From: Tyto alba
Taxonomy: Eukaryota; Chordata; Aves; Strigiformes; Tytonidae
Reading direction: 5' to 3'
NCBI RefSeq assembly: GCF_018691265.1
Contig: NW_024881327.1
Span: forward strand, 25,351,936-25,415,935
DNA length: 64,000 nt
Shown here: one piece after another, positions 50,891-60,887 of the stretch
How positions within the stretch are numbered: position 1 is the first letter of the stretch
Layout: every line of letters begins with the position of its first letter
Translations under genes and position numbers: made by a program
Notes under the pieces: model-generated
What the model was told of the DNA's origin: nothing
Database searches by the model: none
Seen by the model: only the letters and a program-made list of their open reading frames with translations

Positions 50891-53800
50891 GTGAGGAGCA
50901 TCCCCCTCGCAACCCCTCCCTGCACTGCCAGCCTTGCAATTGTTTTATTTTTTATTTGGGGGGACGGGGGGGGGGGGGGGGATGACCCCAGCAGCCTGCC
51001 AGCCGGGGGGTGGGGGTGGGTTCAAAGCGAGCTCCCCGCCGGGCCGGGCTGGGGTCAGTCGCGGGTTTGGGAGAGAGGCAAAGATGGGCAGGGGGCTGCA
51101 GCTGCTGGGCACGGTGTTGGGGGCTGGTTTGGGAGGGCTTCTTCGTGTACCCCAGCAGAATTACCCCGTCCTGGCAAAACCACTCTCCAGCAACTTGAGG
51201 CAGCAGCTTTTGTTAAAAGCGATTTCGTTTTAAATATAATTTAGGAGGTGTATCACAGGTTCACGGGAAAATTTAGGACTCTCTAAAAGTCCCTTCGTTC
51301 AACCTGAAGCGATATTTATTGCATGAGGAATTCCTGGGGGTGGGGGTTAAGTGGGAAAGGACGGAGCTGCTGAGTTCCTCAGGCATAGGTCTTGATTACC
51401 TTGATTTAATTTGAAATGTTGTCCTACACCTGAAGGTTGCTATTTTTGTGGTAGGAAGTGCTTGTAAAACAAGCACAGATAATGGGCTTTTTAACAAAAC
51501 ATACTCTCTTTTCTGTTCTATTTTCTCACTCCAGATCGATTATTATCCAGATGCACTTATACGTTGTGAAATAACACTGTAAAATAAGTTGTTGTGCAAG
51601 GAGTACTATTTGTATTATATGTGTGTGAGTTGCTTTCATCAGGAGTTTTTGTTCTGATTTGTGTCTTTTTTATTATCAAGAATCAAAGAACTCTAAGTAC
51701 AATGTACTTAATATTCTGTTAAAAATAAATTCTGGAGATGTGGAAGAGGGAAGGAAAAGGAGAACAAGGAAAGGCAGTGGCACATGGTATTTCACCATTT
51801 TTCGTATAAAAATGATTGACAGAAGCTTGTCTAGGGAGAGCAGCTGAAGGAAGAGAAGATGTAAGAAGTGAATCCCGGGCCGAAATATGACTGAAACTGT
51901 ACATCTGGCATGCTGCTGCCTTGGAAGAAGTTGAGTTTTTAGAAGTTGGCAGAATTAAGGATAAGAGAACAAACGTGTAATGGACAGTGTCAATTTTGCA
52001 TGGGGATTTTCTCCTCCATGTTCCTTTTGAATAGGGTTGCTTTCCTCAATAGCACTTTTCCTTTTTTTTTTTTTTTTTTTTCTTTTCCGCTCCTCCCTGT
52101 CATTAATTTGTGTATATTACAAAATAATTTACCGTTTCCCCACATGTGCTGTTGTGTCTGTGTGTAAATGAATGAAGTCCTGTGGGGACTGCAGCACTGT
52201 TCTGGCTGGGGCAATGGAGGGACACTGCTTAGCACTGGAGGGAACATCGTCTTAGGTAGCACTGCACATGAAAAAAAGAGCTTTGGTAAGGGGAGAAGGG
52301 TTAAGGAAACTTAGTTGCTGGTGAAATAATGGCATCTCTTCTGCTCAAACATTTATGATCCAGGAGAAGGGGCAGGGAAGGCAAGCTGTAATATTCAGGC
52401 TTTCTTGCTTGCTGCCCTCAGCTTTACAGGCTATTGGATTTCTTCTGCTCCCCCTGGAAAGCCTTGGGAACCAGGCAGTGGCAGAAGCAGTGTTGGGAGA
52501 CAGGCAGGCAAAGGTTTAATGGGGAAGGTGTGTTAATTTGAAGTGTTGCCCAGTTCCACTCATTGCAAGCAGGATACCAGTCCCAGGCAGTCCTCCAATT
52601 TGGATATATTAATTTAAGAATAGAAAACAAAGTAAGAGAATTGTGGTAACTTTAATGTATTTGGTGTTTTTCCTTCAACTAAAACACCCTCCAAAGCAAA
52701 TTTTTAACTGGAAAGCAGTTTTCTTGTTATGTGAACATCTCAGATTTTAAAAGTATCCCACTTCTACATAGTGTGGCATTAAGAGCCTCTCTAATGCTTT
52801 TTTTTTTAGGGGGGGAAAAAAGCATCTAGAATAATTAGTCGCCTTAAGCCTATACCAGTACCAAAATGTGGTTTTGAAATCTACCCCTTAGCCTGGAACT
52901 AACTAATGTCATAATTATTGTTATTAGTGGTACACATAAAACAAATGGAGATGATGGTCATTCGTACCCTGTTCATCTGGCCATTCTAGCTAAGTCTACC
53001 TTTACTTCTTTTTTTTTGTTTAATTTGGGTCAATTCTTTGAAAAAAATGTGACCATGGCTAATGATAGACTGGGAGGTTCTAAAATCTCTATTAATATGA
53101 GGTCTTTAAGAACAGTGTATAAACTGGTTAGGCACAGTTCATGGGCAGCAACTTCAGGTAGGGTGATAAAGTAGGTGACTTCATACGGTGTCCTGCAGTG
53201 CTAGGACTGTACAGATAAAGCACCACCTTCTCCAGCACCAATCTCCCTCCTAGCTGAGTTACAACACAGCCCCTCACAGATATGCTTGCGCGGTGTCTAG
53301 TCTACACACAATTCAGCGATGCTCATTTCTATTATTTGCAGAGACTCTACATTGTTATTAGAAATATACTGCCAGATAAAGTAACAAAGTGGAAAGGTGG
53401 ATATTCTAGTTGGAAGGGACCCAGAGACAGTGACTTCCAGGTCTACAGCCTGGCTGGGCAGAGACGGAGAAAGGAGCTGCCCCCAAGCCAAGCACAGCAT
53501 CACTGCAGCATCTTGCAAGTAGTAACACATTTAATCATCTAAGGGACTGAGCTTTTCCACGTCACATATGCCAAACAGAGGAAACAAAGCCAGTTGCACA
53601 TGTACCGTCTATCATCTTCTCAAAAACACCATGTCCATATCACAGGCATTAGTCATATGCAAGTGTACATTACATAGCATGTGTTTAATTCTTTAATTGT
53701 AACCTACAAGAAAGCAAGAGGTAGGATCCAGATTCTCAACTTGTGATAAGTACACTGGAGGTGAGTGAGTTCTCAGAAAACTCGAGGTTGTAGGTGCTGC

Positions 53801-56800
53801 AATGTGTTTTCCTGAGCAGGTCTTAGCATTCAAGAGCTGCTGTGCAAATTTTCTTGCCGGATACTTATTGCTGAGAATGGAGTAACGCTAGCCTGGCCCT
53901 CTGTGAAACCTGTGTAACTTCCACACTGTTTATTGCTAAGAGATGTGAGCATTCATATCTGCTGTGAACTTGTGAAGAAACCTCTTGCTGTGTTGACATA
54001 GAGAGGGCAGAAGCTACTGGACAAACCCCACAACACCCGGGGCAGCAGACTTCCTTGGACCGTGCAGCTCTCAGACTTTGCAGTTAGTAAGTGTGCTAGG
54101 TATTGTAGCATGTTCAAAGCTTTTATTTAAACCACTGACATGGGTTACTTATACAAATTACCTTTGCTGTACAGCATTGCTAAGCATGGTTTGTGCTTCC
54201 AGGTGCACCAATGCCATCCCAAGCACTTGAGGGAGATGAAGATTTGCAGCTGTGGAAAGAGGTAAGCATCGTCTCCCATTTCTTCTTCCTTGCTACAGCC
54301 GCACCTCACTCTCCCGTATTTTTCTTGCATGGAGTTCAGGTGCTTCTTCTTCCAGTCCTGCTATCTCCTATCCTGACATCAGTGAAGAGGTGAAACATCT
54401 TCTTTTCCAGATTTTCTGAACAGTTGTTCCAGGAGGATGTTGACGTTGGGTGTTGAGACATTTTTCTGGGGAAAGACTGTCTTGGCTCAGTGGAGAGCTA
54501 TGTTTGATAACAGTTGTCACTTACCTGTCAATGACCAGGCAGTCACTGTCCCTGGAAGCAACATAGTGTCCCACCTGGTGGTTTTGTAGTCCACGCATGA
54601 CACACAGGAATTGTTTCAACTCATCCAGTCTTATCTCTTGTTTCTTCTGTTCTGCACACAGGGCTGGGACACTGTACTTAATCCTATCCTAGCCCCTTAA
54701 TTTACTAGGTAAAGGATAATGCGTCAACTACCCCTGTAGCATTTTTCTACTGATTGCTATCATAACTTCCACTCTGTCTTTGAAATGAACGTTTGTTTTG
54801 ACTCTAGGATGTGACGCGTGTGTTAACCCGGGCTCTTCCCTGCCCGTTTGGAACAGATGGAGTGGCAGAGCACAACATGCAGGGAGGGTTTAGCCTGAAA
54901 CTCACATGCCCTGATGTTGCTATAACCTTCTAAGTATTCCCTTGACATTTAATTTTGTAGCTTCTGATAACATTAGAAAGCAAGTGACTCACCAAGGGTA
55001 CAGATGCATAGAGTGAATTTCTTCCCTTTGCAGCCATTACAGGAGATGCTTCCCTTACTGTCAGCTGCCCTTAGTTCATTTTGGAAGGGTTGTCTCAAAC
55101 ACCAACATACTTCTAGACTGGCGGTTAAACAAGAGCTGGTGATATTGATCTCTTGGAGAAAAAGTGGTCTTTTGGGAAGTAAGGTCCTGATAGATTTAAG
55201 GAGTTAATAGAAATGAGTTATTTACATTCTAGATTGAAAAATGCTATTTTATACATTTCTGCATTTACTGCTACGATTTGCTAGTTGTAACACAGGATTC
55301 AGGAGAAGCCCTGCCTCTAAATTAACCTAGTATTTTTCCAGGAATGACTATGAGTTTATAAATATGGGAACTTTGTAACTAAGTATGGTGTTCCTTTACT
55401 TGTCTCTCAAACCCTTTTGTTTCTTTGTTATTTAACCAACCCCAAACAACTCACAAGCTCCCATCCTCAGGCCACATTTCTGAGATTGGAGAGAAAACTA
55501 CTTAGCAGATACATCAAGGATGAGAGAAACTATTATGTTTTTTTTTGAAAGGAATTAACTGAAGCTGTGGCTTTTCCTCAGCTCTTGCTTTGTCCATGCA
55601 GGTTTATCTGAGAGATACCTTGTCTTGCATTGTGTCCAACACAAAGCAGTCTCTGGCTTGTCCTGCTACTGAATTATGGTAGTTCTCTGAGTCACCTCCA
55701 ACTACAAAACAAGCAAATAAACAAAATAAAATAAAATAAAATAAAATAAAAAAAACAAAAACAAAAACAAAAAACAAACAACCCCCCCAAAACAAACAAA
55801 AAAAACAGCAGAAACTCCCTCACCAAGAAGAAACAGCAAAGTTTTGATTTAGGCTAACAAAATTATTTCAGTTTAGTTTATTTCATTTGGTGCTGATTTC
55901 TCCCTTTGTATTTTCTCACTCTGAAAGCAGTGAAGCTGAACTAATATACCCAGAGACAAACAATGGCAAGATGAAGGGAAAAGAGAATGAGCAAGATGTG
56001 TTACCAACAAAAAGTATTTGAAAAGGGAATTCTGTGAGCTATTAGCTTTCCCACTATCTCTGCTAATGCTTTCTCATAGATTGTCTCTAGAGAAATGAAT
56101 CATGTCTTGTCTTGAAGCACTCAAATATGCATTATTTGTTTATTGCTTTTTTCATTTAATGTTTTCATTGCTAAAGAGTGCTGTTTAGGGCTTTTTACCT
56201 ATAATAAAATTATAAGACCCATTGCATTGCTTACACTTTATTTAAAAAAAAACCCAAAACAACACTTTTTTAATGCAGTCTGTGAACAAGATGATTGGCA
56301 AAGCTTTTCAGCATATAGACTAACAGTACCAACTATTAAATGGAAAAAAAAAATAAGGCCTACCAAAGGAGATTGCTATTGATACAATTTTAAATTTATA
56401 TAATGAAAGGTTAAGCTTTTTTTTTTTTTTTTTTTTTTTTTTCCCCATTATTGTTAAACTGTGTAGCTTCAGTTGGAGTACTGGAGATTTTTTTCTTTCC
56501 CTCACAGAATGCTTTGAGCTTTCAGCACTGGTAATGTTACTTCCATGAATTCAAATGCCCTTTACTTAATTTCTTCTCCTTTCTTAATATCTCCATTAAA
56601 AATGATTCAGTGTTATGGGACTCTTTCATCTTGGAAAAGAGACAACAGAAGAAGGATGTGATTAATCGTCTACACAAGGTCATGAACCACAGGGAGATGA
56701 TGGGTGGGAATCACCTATTCATTACCTCTTCCAGGACAGGGTCATGACAGCACTGAATGAAGATGGCTTTGCAAAGACTGATCAAGACAAACAGAAGTGG

Positions 56801-59800
56801 TATTCCATGCAGTGCTTAGGAAACCCTTGCCGCAGGATGTTGTGGATGTTAAAAGTTTACAGTGGCTCAGAGAGAGATTGATCAAATTCATAGCACAGAA
56901 ATCCACTGAGCTTTATTACAAAGGACCTGCTTCCAACTCAGAGTGCTGGTGGTTGGAGAGCATGGGTTTTACTCAACCACTGGTCTTGTCCTAGGTTCTT
57001 CCCTGGGTGTCAACATTTGGTCATTTCTGGAGATAAGATGTAGAGCTAAACGGATATTGTTTTGATCCAGTTGAAGTGGGAGTTGGGACTTCTTGGTTTG
57101 TGGATTTATCTGTTTTGGTTTTGTGTCTGTGTGTTGCATTCAATTCTGTGCTGCCTGTCTTAAGTGACCGTCTTAAGTTCATCAGCAATGACTTCTTCCA
57201 CAATGCTCTTTGAGTTTAGATCCCTTGAAAGATACTGAATGTATCTCCTACCAGTACTGTGATTTGGGAACCACCTCCTTTAAACAAAAACTGCTAAGCC
57301 TCCTCATTTGACAAGGAAATCAGTGCAAACCTCGGATATTGGCTGCTTGGTGACTCACACAAAGTGACTGGCATGCATAAGATGTGCTGGCACACATCAT
57401 AATCACTTAAGAAATGCATGTGTCATACACCTGCAGGGATGCTGGAATTCAATCAGAAGAGCTGTGTTTGAGGACTGCTCATGGAGTCACTTGCTTTAGC
57501 TTTGTCATTTTCTTTGCAGTTTTGTATAATCCAGAAATGCCACAAAAAAGATTTAAGTTCATAGTCAATACCCCAGATGCTTAAAATCATAATTTAAAAC
57601 ATTACTTGTTCTGAGGTTAAAAATAAGAGAGGCATGAGGCAGGTGAGAGAATAAAGAACACAGATACGTATATGTTTGTTGAGATAAAGTATAATATTTT
57701 CCTTATGTGGTTAAGGCCTTTTTTTTTCCCCTGAACGCAAAATATTTAATGAATGTACCTTTGTGGATTCTTTAATGGTGAACAGGCTTGTCATGCCTTT
57801 AGCTGCACTGAACTGTTTCTGAAAATGTACACATTTCACTTGTTTTTATTAATCCGACTTCTTAAAAAAGGACTGTGTGAACTTTTACAGATAGACGATG
57901 CATGTTCTGCCTACCTGTCCACAGATTCTCAGCCTCAGGTGAGTCAGAGGTTGCTTTATTATTTTGATACTATTTATTATATGTACTAGGATTGGAAGTG
58001 TGATACCTGACTTCATGTTTTCTTTGCATTAGGCACCCAGTACAATGGAAGAACTTTGTTTTTTGGTCATGGGATTTCTCCAGAAACCACAGGTAACACA
58101 CACGCAAGACTACTTGGCATTTCTGAAGCCCAATCTCTGTGTGCCAGTGACTACAACGAATTCTGAGGACCCGGTATCCAAAATGTCACCAGGTGCTGGA
58201 ATTAATACTATCAGATCTGACTCTGAAATGCTGTGTGTAAAAACACCTATTAAAGAAAGAAGGGAGACTCCAGTGTTTGGAAAATAATCTCCAGGCCGGA
58301 TATAAGGTTTTAGGTGCTTTTATTGCTCTATATTAGAAAAATTATGAGATCTCAATGGAGAAAGGATTGTATTTAGGAGAGACTAGGGATATACACTGGA
58401 GCATCTGCTAAACCCATCTGCTCTCCTAGTGGAGAGTAAACAATGCTCTCTGCAGATTTTGAAATGTGTAGCTATGTTGTTAAGCAAAGACATGTACTAT
58501 ATTTGTCAAGGAAGTCAGATATTCCAATCCAGTACTGAAAAGTTTATAATGTAATCAAAATTGTCCATTGCTTTTTTTTTTTTTTTTTTTAAACAAATAA
58601 AATCCTCTCTACTGATTATTATTCCCACAGGGCTTAGATGAAAAAGACAACACCAAAAGGGTAAGATTTCTATGTATTTTTTACAATTACACTAAAATTG
58701 TCAAGAAAATCAAAACACCTTTACCCTGTTTTGTAGTAAAACACCACTTCTAATTTTTTTGAACAGTTCTTATTTCATTATTCTAAGACTCATGACTCAG
58801 GAAACTCAGACATCATGGTAAGTGGCATAGCACCTCCTTGTGAGTACATGTGTGCTTGAACATAAAAACAAGGTAATGTTCATTTTTGCAGCAGTTTCTC
58901 CAACTGTATAGCAAGCTCCGAACTGGGAGTTTCATGTTTAAGTTATAGAATATGTTTTAATAACATGGGAGAGGATCATCAGTACTGTACAGGTGTGGAA
59001 AAAAAAAAAGAAACCAAACATTCACGGAATCCCAACTGCATCTTAATCTTGTAGTTTCAACATTTAAGAACAAGATAAAATGTTTTTTTTTCTGGTACTG
59101 GAACATAATGTATGCAGTGAAACAATTCAGTTTTATAGAAGCTGATAACTTGACCATAAATATTAAGAACTCTTAATGAATTTCTATTAATTCAATTGTA
59201 TGTATTTGTGCATGTCAAGTATGTGTCAGGCAAAATAGTATTTAAGTCTCACTGATACTTTGGATTATATTTTAAGTGAAAAATACTATTTTAAAAATAG
59301 CCTAGTATTGTTGCTATAAAAATATTCTCATAAACCAACAAATAAACTATGTGTGATCCATTCTTGCTTTTAAACTGCAAACATCTGTTATTTCTGTGCA
59401 TCTGTGTAGCTTTCTTGTGCACCACAGGATGTTGAGAAAGTTTAACATATTCATGTTTAACAACCATTCTCAAATGTTAATGTCCATTTTTGCTTTGTTC
59501 TTTGCATTGCTTCAGAAATTTGTGGCATATGTCCCAGAAATAGATATTGCTGATATTGGGGTCATGACAGAGCTTTCTGGAGGATTTAATGATAATCAGG
59601 GCACAGTGGAATGAGTTATTTCTGCTGCTGCTCCCGCTTAAGAGGTTCCAGCATCCCACTTTGTCCCCATCCTGAATACCTTTGCCCCTGCCTGCCCCCA
59701 GAGATTACTGCATTCTCACTTCTGGTTTAGCCCAGTTCTCAGAGATAACTTAGCTAAGATCCATCATTTCTTGGCTTTATTAACCTCTCTCCACTGCCCG

Positions 59801-60887
59801 CAAGACAGAGCCCAAGTGGCCAGCTGGGCTGCCCTTTAACTCTTCCACTCACATCAGACTTCTACTTTTTTTAGTGATAATGATGCCACATTGCCTACCT
59901 TAGGCAGACAATGCAAAATCGGCTCCAAGGAGGAAAGTTCATTTCACCTAGTTAGTACATTAACACTTTGGTAACTCTAGTTATTCCATATATCATAATT
60001 CTCTTTGTTGTATTACTTTTCGAAGAACTATTGTATCAAAAATGCATTATTTTTTAAATTACATTTGCATGAGTTGAAGGTTTAAATTGGTTGATAGAAC
60101 ACAGGTTTTTCTACTGTGGACCTCTCTCCACAAGCCCACAAGGTTGTGTTTTGCCAGGGGGGCACCTGCACTGTGCAGTACACCAGTGTGCTTAACCAGG
60201 TTGTCTGCAAGCATAAAGTCTTGTTGAATACAAGGAATTTCACAACTGGAGCTTGTCCTTTAGGTAGAATGACCAGTTCCACGGTTACAAATTTTACTTG
60301 AAAATGGATCCCTCCTGCATATGATTTTCTAGCAAAAACCCCACATTATTTTATTGCTGCAATTTAAGTTATTTTGAAGTAAAATGAATTTTTCGGTACA
60401 ATGGAAATTGAAGCTTCTAACTTCCATAATAGGTAATTGTAGAAACGTTAGTAGGAGTAGTGTATAGAAATATCCTCTGTACCACTCACAGAGGCTAATC
60501 AAAGTCTGAGTAATTGCAATTGCCTGGGCAAGAAGTCTGTAAACAGTTCTGAACTTTCAGTGAGTAAAGGTGAGGATGAACAGCTGTTCCCTCCATCACT
60601 CTGAGCCGTGTTCATACTGTAAATATAAATGTTGGTACCTGTTTGTTGTCAAGTCAGATTGTTAAAAAAGTAATTTTCTCAATTAACATCTTCAGCCCTT
60701 TTTTCGGTGCATGTTTGGTTTGTAAGCCAATACCGCAGGAAGAGTCTTTTTTTTTGCATCATGAAGTCCAGATTTCGTTGTTGCTCATGTGTCTGTGTTC
60801 ACGTCCTCTCAGTCGTCTGTCCTGCATCCTTTGCTGCAACTCGTTCCCCAGCTTAATGAGGGAAGACTGAAGAGATACAGAGTGGAC
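50731..60887 (+). CDS. NMU: Neuromedin U precursor, seven exons, 3' end outside window
   Basis: Prepro-neuromedin U, a secreted neuropeptide precursor. In vertebrates its amidated product activates the Gq-coupled receptors NMUR1 and NMUR2 and acts on smooth muscle, feeding, stress and circadian output. Seven exons (160, 59, 48, 60, 30, 51 and 75 nt) join without a stop into 161 codons; intron 1 is phase 1 and the rest are phase 0. Order of parts: N-terminal extension and signal peptide (residues 1 to about 51), the GAPMPSQALEGDEDLQLWKE block, two exons each with one cysteine (DDACSAYL and EELCFLV), DNTKR dibasic site, FLFHYSK peptide, LKR dibasic site, then YRVD, the start of NMU itself. Block order and sequence match what I know of mammalian NMU (about 174 residues). 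The exons for the amidated FRPRN terminus and following GRR were not found up to 64000. Family assignment is firm; the exact N-terminus is less so. Confidence 0.95.
50891..54202 (+). other. NMU: NMU intron 1
   Basis: A 3,312-bp phase 1 intron. The first 350 bp are GC-rich; the rest is AT-richer and holds a poly-T tract near 52063-52081. No exon or repeat family that I recognise. A phrase near 53411 (TTGGAAGGGACCCAGAGACAGTGAC) faintly resembles an old CR1 tail, too weakly to annotate. Confidence 0.8.
50966..50981. repeat. Poly-G run, 16 nt, in NMU intron 1
   Basis: A G16 homopolymer 75 bp after the exon 1 donor, with further GGGG blocks just beyond. Donor-proximal G runs can influence splicing; no direct evidence here. 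Confidence 0.9.
54203..54261 (+). CDS. NMU: NMU exon 2
   Basis: The acceptor is TGCTTCCAG before 54203 and the donor GTAAGC follows 54261. Joined to the single base left from exon 1, the 59 nt encode GAPMPSQALEGDEDLQLWKE. This corresponds to the human block GAPILPQ...LQLWNE just after the signal peptide. It ends in phase 0, which fits exon 3. Confidence 0.93.
55707..55807. repeat. A-rich AAAAT / AAAAC microsatellite in NMU intron 2
   Basis: AAAAT units followed by AAAAC units, about 100 nt with a short C run inside. The minus-strand ORF across it is low complexity. Confidence 0.9.
56417..56442. repeat. Poly-T tract, 26 nt, in NMU intron 2
   Basis: An uninterrupted T run inside the intron. 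Length likely polymorphic or misassembled. Confidence 0.9.
57891..57938 (+). CDS. NMU: NMU exon 3
   Basis: The 48-nt exon encodes IDDACSAYLSTDSQPQ, close to the human NMU segment IDDTCSSFLSIDSQPQ. The acceptor is ACTTTTACAG and the donor GTGAGT. It carries one of two conserved cysteines in the propeptide; the other is in exon 4, so a disulfide is possible (inference). Confidence 0.95.
58033..58092 (+). CDS. NMU: NMU exon 4
   Basis: The 60-nt exon encodes APSTMEELCFLVMGFLQKPQ, matching the conserved EELCF.(I/V)MG.L.KPQ block of NMU. The acceptor is CTTTGCATTAG and the donor GTAACA. It lies only 94 bp after exon 3. Confidence 0.95.
58631..58660 (+). CDS. NMU: NMU exon 5 with dibasic cleavage site
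   Basis: A 30-nt micro-exon encodes GLDEKDNTKR and sits between ATTCCCACAG and GTAAGA. The C-terminal KR is the prohormone convertase site that frees the N-terminus of the precursor-related peptide encoded next. The DEKDNTKR core is the same as in mammalian NMU. Confidence 0.95.
58767..58817 (+). CDS. NMU: NMU exon 6, start of precursor-related peptide
   Basis: The 51-nt exon encodes FLFHYSKTHDSGNSDIM, matching the FLFHYSKT block that follows KR in mammalian NMU. The acceptor is TTTTTTGAACAG and the donor GTAAGT. It begins the peptide called NURP in rodents. Confidence 0.95.
58818..60812 (+). other. NMU: NMU intron 6
   Basis: A 1,995-bp phase 0 intron. It includes a 99-nt open stretch behind a good acceptor at 59516 (possible alternative terminal exon, see findings). 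Otherwise AT-rich and without recognizable features. Confidence 0.85.
60813..60887 (+). CDS. NMU: NMU exon 7, end of precursor-related peptide and start of NMU
   Basis: The acceptor GTTCACGTCCTCTCAG precedes 60813 and the donor GTATGT follows 60887. The 25 codons begin SSVLHPLLQLVPQLNE, continue GRLKR, and end YRVD. KR is the cleavage site that releases NMU, and YRVD is the expected first four residues of an avian-type NMU-25. Phase 0 at both ends. The remaining NMU residues must come from exons beyond 60887. Confidence 0.95.

Larger units (their letters stand above)
50040..51130. promoter_or_regulatory. GC-rich, CpG-containing region around NMU exon 1
   Basis: Base composition changes sharply from the AT-rich flanks to GC-rich with many CpG dinucleotides (for example GCGGCGGCGAGGCCG near 50680). 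It spans the promoter, exon 1 and the start of intron 1, as expected for a CpG-island promoter. It also contains several G or C homopolymers, annotated separately. I did not compute CpG observed/expected. Confidence 0.6.
54262..57890 (+). other. NMU: NMU intron 2
   Basis: A 3,629-bp phase 0 intron. It contains an A-rich imperfect microsatellite (about 55707-55807) and a T26 tract (56417-56442). Short ORFs only; no recognizable exon. Confidence 0.8.
57939..58766 (+). other. NMU: NMU introns 3, 4 and 5 with exons 4 and 5 between
   Basis: Intron 3 is 94 bp, intron 4 is 538 bp (58093-58630, containing a poly-T tract near 58570-58590) and intron 5 is 106 bp (58661-58766). All are phase 0 with GT/AG ends. 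Exons 3-6 are clustered within 930 bp. Confidence 0.9.

Noticed and set aside
50433..50939. 168-codon minus-strand ORF opposite the NMU promoter and exon 1
   Set aside because: Pro/Gly-rich translation of G and C runs on the antisense strand. Long open frames are expected in such composition and no motif is present.
50693..51244. 183-codon + strand ORF over NMU exon 1 and intron 1
   Set aside because: It is another frame across the NMU exon and the GC-rich intron start; low-complexity Ser/Gly/Arg, no domain. The frame with the signal peptide and valid splice joins is the real one.
53405..53435. CR1 tail in NMU intron 1
   Set aside because: TTGGAAGGGACC is suggestive, but there is no tail repeat and no further alignment to the CR1 copy at 10711.
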